Below, in pieces: positions 57,709-64,000 of a DNA stretch of 64,000 bases; position 1 is the stretch's first letter, and the number at the start of each line of letters is the position of its first letter. The notes below the pieces were generated by a model. The model did no database searches. It saw only the letters and a list, made by a program, of their open reading frames with translations, and was not told the origin of the DNA. The DNA lies in contig NW_004955433.1 in assembly GCF_000276665.1 (NCBI RefSeq), positions 13,573,621 to 13,637,620 of the forward strand, written 5' to 3'. The stretch comes from Chinchilla lanigera. Lineage: Eukaryota > Chordata > Mammalia > Rodentia > Chinchillidae. The translations under genes and the position numbers were made by a program.

Positions 57709-60700
57709 CTGGAAAAAAAATCAAATAGAAATTCCTAAAGGTTGCTGGATAGTACCCACATTTCTCAGAGATTTATAGGGGTCCACTGGCTAATCTCTGT
57801 CAAGGGGCTCAGTCATCTCTACAGACATGGAGCTCTCCCTCTCTGGGGCACTTCTGGCTTTGTAGAGAGATCTCATTATCAAAGTACTACTGTCACAAGG
57901 CCAGGGCTTTGATCACTCAAGCTATCAAAGCCGCTCCTTCCCAACAGGTATGCAATGTCCTTTCCCAGCTTGTCTTTCAACCCTGCTCCATATTTACCAA
58001 CCGCCTTACCCATTCCAAGCAAAGTTGGCCCAGAATTTCATCACCATCTTGCTGAGATTGGTCTCTTCTTCTGAGGCACCTTCTATAAAGAAGAATGAAA
58101 AACTTGGTGACTTAAAATATGGTTCGTGGACCTGCAACAGCAGCAGCACCTTTGCACGGCCAGTTTTAGCCCTTAGTCTATGCCTACTGAGTGAAAACCT
58201 GTATTTTAAGGAAATTCCAGTTAATTAAGGTATTCTTTCACTTGAGAATGACTGATCTAGGACTCAGCAATAGGCATCCAATCTATGTGTGAGGTACTTA
58301 ATTTTTATCTTCTATGTCCACCTGCCGCCACCTACCCTCACACTGTCACAATGCCACACCAAGAATTTCCTCTGCACTGCAGGATTGCTGGCTTTGGGGG
58401 ATTTTTTTCTCAACCTCTAAACACACCTGCATACTCATACAGTCTGAAAATTATCAGACCTGCAAAGGTGTTAAGGAGTCGCCCAACTGGGAGATGTCCA
58501 GACGCACTCAGGGGCCATGAGCAGCCATAAGGTGGGTCACAAGTCACAGGCAACAGTTGGACAGGGAAGACACTGAAGTATTTCTGAATGGTTTCCTTTA
58601 AATATTATGTCTAAGTAAATTATGAAAAACTATATAAGTTTTACATACACAGATCAAATGACAGGTGAAGTGATACAGGTAACATTCAATTTGAGGATAC
58701 CGAGAATTCAGATGTGCCCTTTATTCACATTCTGCTAGACTCTGGTGAGTAGGACATCAAGCACAGGCATTCTTGTCCCTGAGCCAGGCACTGCAGGTGA
58801 CCAACCACCTCTCTTACTGATGTCGCAGGTCAGTATTCTGAGACAGTCCATGACTGGGGACACATGAATACACCTTAACCTTCATGAAGTTAGAACAGGG
58901 GAAAAGTTGAGAACTGCCCTATATAGCTAAGCCATGTGACAGCAAAACTAAACCAAGACTGGGAGAGAAGATAAAATGTACTCAAGGCCAGCAAACTCAG
59001 ACTGGTTTCCCTGCCTCCTCACTTCAAGTTCATAGCCAGCAAAGAGCTATTACCTTTCAAAAATGGAGCACCAAATACTGAGAAAATCTCATCCCCGTGG
59101 TCTCCTACCACATTACTAGGTTTCATGGCTGATGAGAAGCTTGGGCGATACTGGAACTCATACATGTAGGTGGGGGCTCCAGCATCTGTGAAGACATGGG
59201 CCATGCACAAATCATGTAACCAGATGCACCCAGGACCATAGCAAAGTCTTCATCTGTTCAAAAAGCCCCTAGTTATCATCAGGGAACAGAAACAGAGTTT
59301 TAGGGAAGCTCCTTGCCTAGGTTAGGACCACATAGCTTGTTGAAATGGAATTAGGTTTAGACCAAACATTTATTGAATGACAGAATGGAGGAGCACGATG
59401 CACTAGATGCATGAATACACTAGATGTATATCATTGGCAGCACGCTAGTGGTCATGCTGTGAAGAATATCTTCAACCTAGTAGGTGTCTTTGACTCAATG
59501 TAGTTGTGAACTTCTCCCATTCTTTTCTCAGCCTTTCAGAGAACTTGAGGAAAATGCTAGCTGCTTATTAAAAAGAAGCATATTGAAATACAAGCATATG
59601 TAGAGAGGATACACTCTGTCTCCTGCATTTTAGGAAACAAAAGTCTTAGAGTTTAATATTTTTGTCACTTCACATATAGCACTTCTTGCTTATTTCAGGG
59701 AGTCTTAAGACAATAAGGTAACACAGTGAGGTAACAAAGTGAAGGGGCAAGGAAGGATATCTCTTTCCTACCTCCCTTTTCCTGTCTGCTATGCTATCAT
59801 CACTAAGGGCAACTTGTCAAAAGACCAACAAGATGCTGCTTTTCTTGCTGACAAGATCATCAGAACCACCAAGTCCTGCTTCTTTAAGACTAACTTGTGG
59901 ACCCAGCCCAGGGAACTCAGGGCTTTGCATGGGTCCTACTGCCACAGAGAGATCAGTCTACAAAAGGAGAGATAAGGCTCCAAATCACACTGATGAAGAA
60001 TTTTACATTTCCCACCACACATGAGACTTATTTTAAGATGGTGTTCTGCTCCTGCCCAACACTTGGGACTCACCTCTGTGTCCACGGGCAGTAATCACAG
60101 ATGGGACCCCAAATACCACATCTGCAATCAAGTCCATGAAGCGTTCATGCTTTTCGGCAGAGTCGTTTGTCCCTCCTATGTACTTCTCAAAGACCACCGG
60201 CATCACATCCCCAGAGAAGTTCTAAAATGCATCAAGAGAATGACCACCCCTGCTTTGTGAGTAATGTGGTTTCTCTAGCCCGTTAAGAGGCTTTGTTGAC
60301 CATGAACTTCTTTTGCCCCAGGAAAAACCCTCCCGGGGATATTGAGATGAGAAAAAGAAAAACTAGGTCAGAACTGCCAATCCCAATCTTTTTTTCTGCC
60401 ATTGAATTAGTTTGTAATTTGAGACAAATCTTTTCCTCTTGTTTTTTAATCCATTACCATAACTTTCCAGCCTCTCTCAAGAAAGTGTTTGAACTTCCCT
60501 GGGAAGGACATGCCTGTCTTCTGGTCCAAAATGTCTTCAGAGGAGGAATTGTCCATAATCTGTTTAAAATATTGGTTAAGCATTTGTGAATTCTCAAAAA
60601 TTTAAAGTACAAACCAAACAGAATAACAATTAAACAAATGCTAAATGAAGTTTCATTTGGGGCCATTGAGAGTACTTTCATCAATTTGAAGAAGAAAAAA

Positions 60701-60768
60701 AAAAAACAAAGAAATAAATGGACTCTGAAATAGAAGAGCAAGGAGCCAAACAGGGTGAAATATATATA

Positions 60769-60826
<58 letters not shown>

Positions 60827-62425
60827 TCATGGCAGTGGTTATCCAGGCAATGAGAAAACATTTAGGCCAGGGCAGTGTTGAAGCAGAGGGCTCAGCAACA
60901 ATGGGAACAGGCCATACTCCACAGCCTCTGATGACTAAGTCAAAATCAACCACTGTGGCTTCGATTCTTTGAAAACCTCTGAAATCCTTTTGAAGTGAGA
61001 ACTGTAGAACTTTCAGCATATGATGCCCTGTCCAAACTTCTGCATTAACACACTTGACCCAACTTTTGCCTGGCTTCTAGTAACTAGAGACCATGTGCTA
61101 CAGTAACTCCAGACCCCTGAAATGCCTGCCTAAGAACACTCACTGATTTCATGTGTGAAATATCTATTATCTCGAGCTTAACCTTGATGCACACAGACAG
61201 AACTATGAACTCTCTCTTGGAGCACGTACCTTATAAACTTGCAATTATCAATCCTTTCTCTGCCCTTTGAGATGAGAATCTCACACCCAAAATTGGTTCC
61301 TCAAAGACCTAGAGTAATTTTTTTGCAAATGTTTTGAAACCCCTTGGAAATGTAAACATTTGAGGTACCTCTTGACCATCTCCTGCACAATATCTATGGA
61401 TCAACCAAGGCCTGAATTCAACAGAAGCGTCACTTCAACTTACACCTCCGCTTCAGGAGATACAGGTCTGCTTCTCAAGGAGATGATTGAACAAATCCCT
61501 TGGTCTGGCCACGTGGACTCACTCTTTACATACACAGTACATCCCTGTGCTCACCCAGCCTGGAAACACTGGCAACCTTTGGTGTTGGGAATGTGAGCTC
61601 TTGTTATGCTTTATCTTTTCCCTATTGTCATCCCATTTCTGAATAACTGCCCTAATGCTTTAACTGAGTATCTCTGTTTAACCTACTATTTTTTTTGAAC
61701 AAAAATCCTTCCATCGCTATTTGAAGCCAATTTTAACTCAAGCAGAAGAGACCTTCTCTAAATCTTCCCAATGAGGGTCTGGATGGTGTGTGTGGAGGTC
61801 AATAGGAACCAAGAGCCCTGTCACAAAGTAGAGGACGTTGTGCCTTAGCCTGATTTTCATGGACTTCTAATTCTTTCTCTTTAGAGGCCCTTCCATCTGT
61901 ACTATCATTCTCTACATATACAACAGCCAGGATGCTTCAGTATTCTTTAATGGGAAGTCAATCAATGTCTGGACAAATGGTTCCCTGGTGTGTACCACTC
62001 TAGGGACAGCTGGACTATCCTGGAGAAGATTTCTAGGGAAGTGTCCACTCATGCCAATAATATACCTGCCCTGGGCTCAGATGGGGTTTGGAGAGGGAGG
62101 AACCATATGAACAGAGGCTGGAGGGATGATGATAGGGAAGGATGCATCTGTCTTAAGGGTCCATATATTCTCATCATTGGAATCAACCAGCCAAACTCTT
62201 TTTTGTTGATTTCCACAATAAATGGGGTAGTGCTGAAATTTGGGGCACAGAAGTGCACCTGTCTGAATGCCAGTACATTCTCACCATTGGAATGAGCCAG
62301 CCAAATTCTTGCTTGTTGATTCCCAAAATGTAGGGGACGGTGCTGAAATTCTTTTCAGCCAGCATGTCTTCTGGTGCCTTGGGCAGGAGCACTCCATCAA
62401 TCACAGTGGTCATAGGCAAATAGGG
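57546..62425 (-). CDS. CES1: Gene B: carboxylesterase 1-like, exons 9-14 (5' part outside window), integrity doubtful
   Basis: Second CES1 paralogue, same strand as gene A. Exons: 62285-62425, 60458-60559 (or 60479-60559), 60074-60221, 59054-59185, 58010-58082, 57546-57708. Frame stays open to TAG at 57546-57548. Visible: Glu in KQEFGW (exon 9), catalytic His in GDHGDE (exon 12), family tail motifs [11 protein letters not shown] and [10 protein letters not shown]. Oddities: exon 10's usual donor is GA instead of GT; a probable exon 8 (62816-62854) has no GT donor; a partial exon 9 duplicate lies at 62143-62241; and the protein ends KKVS without HxEL. If expressed it would act as a secreted esterase; it may equally be a young pseudogene. 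About 59% identical to gene A over exon 11 and 70% over exon 9 by my count. Confidence 0.82.
58010..58082 (-). CDS. CES1: Gene B exon 13
   Basis: 73 nt. Codes (E)[18 protein letters not shown] then NFAWN. Acceptor TTTATAG, donor GTAAGG. Confidence 0.93.
59054..59185 (-). CDS. CES1: Gene B exon 12 (catalytic histidine)
   Basis: 132 nt. Codes (D)[18 protein letters not shown], then [19 protein letters not shown]; the His of GDHGDE completes the Ser-Glu-His triad of the family. Acceptor TTCACAG, donor GTAATA. Confidence 0.94.
59186..60073. other. CES1: Gene B intron 11
   Basis: 0.9 kb; no repeat recognised. Its shortness contrasts with gene A, where exon 12 is not reached within 3.9 kb. Confidence 0.6.
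60074..60221 (-). CDS. CES1: Gene B exon 11
   Basis: 148 nt. Codes [20 protein letters not shown], then [20 protein letters not shown] ending HR plus one base. Acceptor TTTTAG, donor GTGAGT. Confidence 0.93.
60458..60559 (-). CDS. CES1: Gene B exon 10 (possible extended form)
   Basis: Acceptor AAACAG|A. First 27 codons (to 60479) align with gene A exon 10 ([16 protein letters not shown]… versus [16 protein letters not shown]…, 11 of 27 identical). The usual donor reads GAGAGA. Reading on, seven more in-frame codons (ERGWKVM) reach GTAATG at 60457-60452, a usable donor that keeps the phase. Which end is used cannot be told from sequence. Confidence 0.6.
60560..62142. other. CES1: Gene B intron 9
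   Basis: Contains the AT microsatellite at 60762-60823 and otherwise nothing recognised; partly alignable with gene A intron 9 (AGTGAGAACTGTAGAACTTT versus AGTGAAAACTGTGGAACTCT). Confidence 0.55.
60762..60823 (+). repeat. (AT)n microsatellite
   Basis: About 30 AT units, interrupted once by GTGT; in gene B intron 9. Confidence 0.95.
62143..62241 (-). pseudogene. Partial tandem duplicate of exon 9 (3' half)
   Basis: Repeats 62254-62350 with a 111-bp offset: the intron start and the exon 9 half coding [20 protein letters not shown]. Donor GTGAGA is changed to ATGAGA, and no acceptor or 5' half is present. Confidence 0.88.
62285..62425 (-). CDS. CES1: Gene B exon 9
   Basis: 141 nt, phase 0, same length as gene A. 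Codes [20 protein letters not shown], then [20 protein letters not shown] ending PM. Acceptor CTCTAG, donor GTGAGA. Confidence 0.93.
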
Positions 62426-62714
62426 CTAGAGAAGTAGAAGGCAATGTGTTGTCTTTGGTTTGCCTCCCAATTGGCACTCATGTCTCTGCTCTGGATGACT
62501 GAGGGCAAGGGTGGGGCCACAGACTCCCCTGGTGATTGGCAGTGACCACAGATGCTTAGAGTCCAAATGATGGGACTAAATATGGAAATACCAAGGACAG
62601 AATTTTGAGTAGCATCTTGTGATAAGGTGATGGTGGCAGTGAAGAACAGGTGGTCCTCGCTCAAATTAAAATGCATATGTCATTATAATACATATTCAGT
62701 ATGAACGCATGTGT

Positions 62715-62717
<3 letters not shown>

Positions 62718-62759
<42 letters not shown>

Positions 62760-62764
62760 TGTGT
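62718..62764 (+). repeat. (GT)n microsatellite
   Basis: GT units with one ATGT interruption; in gene B intron 8. Confidence 0.95.
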
Positions 62765-62815
62765 CTTTGAGAAAGCAGATAACTATGGAAGCATTTTAAC
62801 AAGAATTTTAAACAT

Positions 62816-62854
62816 CTCAGAAGGATGGTCTGGGATCCTAAGTTCTCTGAGTTT
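62816..62854 (-). pseudogene. Probable decayed exon 8 of gene B
   Basis: 39 nt with preceding AG, open frame KLRELRIPDHPSE against gene A KLLSVDLLGDPRE. Its distance to the shared TGCTAG anchor (63063) is 209 nt, against 200 nt in gene A. The donor position reads AT instead of GT. Identity is low (4 of 13 residues), so this is tentative. Confidence 0.4.
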
Positions 62855-63054
62855 CTCAAGATTACCAACAATTCCTGTATAAGTGAGGACGTTTTGCAAC
62901 ACATGGAGAAAAGCTTAAACATTGTTCTTTTTCCAGGTGTCAGTAAACATCTGGGTGTTAATCTTTTAAAAACTTTGGTTACTTTATTTGAGGCAGATGA
63001 ATCAGAACCCAAGGCTCAAAACAACATTGGACCTAATATATGGACATTCAGGCA

Positions 63055-63713
63055 GAACAAACTGCTAGAGACCTGCCTTGAGTGTCCAGGAGAATCCTCC
63101 AGGGTCCAGGACCCAGAGAGAGAAGCCAGGTCCTCAAGTGGCCACTGAGCTCACAATCAAAGGATGAGTTCTGGCTACTCTTTTCTCAAGAAGTTTTTCT
63201 TATTGAACTTCTCTGTGATGACAGACTGGCATAAGCAACCATCAATCTTCTCAGTCACTTTCCCTGAGGAGCACTTCTGCTGGCCATTATGAATGCATCC
63301 TCTCTCTGTACTTCTGCACACGTGGCCCACTAATATACCTGTATTTTTTTCTTGGATTTTGCCTTTACAACAGGTATACTGTTCATTTCAGGTGTGCAAC
63401 ACCTGATGTCTCTTCTGACATCACCCTCCATTTAACTATCATGCAGGGAGAGAGAGAGTGACAAACAGAATGAGAAAGAGATGATCCCTCATAGACAGAA
63501 GAGTATGTGGATGGTGATGGTCAATGCATGGAATATTGGTGAATTGTATGCACACATGAATAAAAGAATAAAAATAAGCACAGAGGTAATTGTGTCATTG
63601 CTTCTGGAGAACTGTGTGATGGAATGTACACATATGTTGACTGAATGATTCATGGACGATGGACCAATTGAAAATACATTGATAGTAGGTGGATGAAAGA
63701 ACATAAGTGATTG

Positions 63714-63796
<83 letters not shown>

Positions 63797-64000
63797 GGTG
63801 GAGGGTAGATGGAAGGACAGGTAGGTGAATGATAGATGAATGAATTGGTAGAAATATGGCTATATTTGAATCCTAATGAGAAAATTCTTAGAATATCTAG
63901 ATAATTGGCCACTATTACGTTACAATTTAGATAGTTTCTAAATTGTAGACACCTTAGATAAATTGTGACAACTTTCTAAATAACTAGATGCTTAATATCC
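63055..64000. other. CES1: Gene B intron 7 (to window edge)
   Basis: 63055-63650 aligns with gene A intron 7 (9840-10380). Exon 7 would lie beyond position 64000. No exon seen. Confidence 0.6.
63715..63796 (+). repeat. (GATA)n microsatellite
   Basis: About 20 GATA units with one TAATAGATA break. Confidence 0.95.

Noticed and set aside
60454..61019. Open frames of 110-135 codons crossing an IYIYIY run
   Set aside because: Translation of the AT microsatellite and intron sequence, overlapping antisense or out-of-frame with gene B exon 10.
63716..63795. Regular short repeats considered as a CRISPR-like array
   Set aside because: No spacer-repeat alternation; a simple tetranucleotide microsatellite in a mammalian intron.
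63595..63912. Open frame with SIYLSIYLSIY repeats
   Set aside because: Created by the (GATA)n microsatellite.

Overview
This is a mammalian genomic window with no prokaryotic organisation. It holds split genes with GT-AG introns, abundant L1, and SINEs of two rodent kinds: tRNA-Ala-derived ID elements and a B1 (7SL-derived) with the internal 29-bp-type duplication. The ID consensus (…TTTAGCTCAGCGGCAAAGCG…) is not the mouse/rat BC1 form, so I infer a non-murid rodent, perhaps beaver-like (Castorimorpha). That is inference; no species can be proven from this text.

All protein-coding content belongs to one family, carboxylesterase 1 (CES1, type-B serine esterase), arranged as a head-to-tail tandem array on the minus strand. 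Gene A (exons 1-11, 24509 down to 3888) has an open frame of 437 complete codons with intact splice sites. It carries a signal peptide, HGGG oxyanion motif, GESAGG nucleophile, the KQEFGW glutamate and both conserved disulfides. Its last three exons, including the catalytic histidine, are not in the window; a decayed L1 fills positions 1-2450, inside or beyond intron 11. A remnant gene (about 36.5-38.8 kb) keeps only a start-less exon 1 with its upstream flank, and frameshifted exons 13 and 14. Gene B (62425 down to 57546, continuing past the right edge) shows exons 9-14 open. It has lost the normal donor of exon 10, probably that of exon 8, carries a partial tandem duplicate of exon 9, and ends at an early stop that removes the usual HxEL ER-retention tail.

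Layout: 0-2.45 kb decayed L1; 3.9-24.5 kb gene A with MaLR-type LTRs, MIR-like pieces, ID SINEs and a twin-primed L1 in its introns; 24.5-35.0 kb L1-dominated spacer, including a near full-length dead L1 (about 26.6-33.7 kb); 35.9-38.8 kb CES1 remnant; 38.8-56.6 kb repeat-rich spacer with a diverged segmental duplication (about 42.9-47.1 versus 49.5-53.2 kb) and an unidentified pseudogene-like block (54.6-55.7 kb); 56.6-64.0 kb gene B.

Functionally, intact CES1 proteins hydrolyse ester, thioester and amide bonds of drugs and lipids, mainly in liver ER lumen. Gene A fits this if its 3' exons exist outside the window. Gene B, if expressed, would be predicted to be secreted rather than ER-retained. 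No operon, phage, CRISPR or novel defence system is present. The unusual content is the birth-and-death record of the esterase array and datable insertions between its duplicated blocks.
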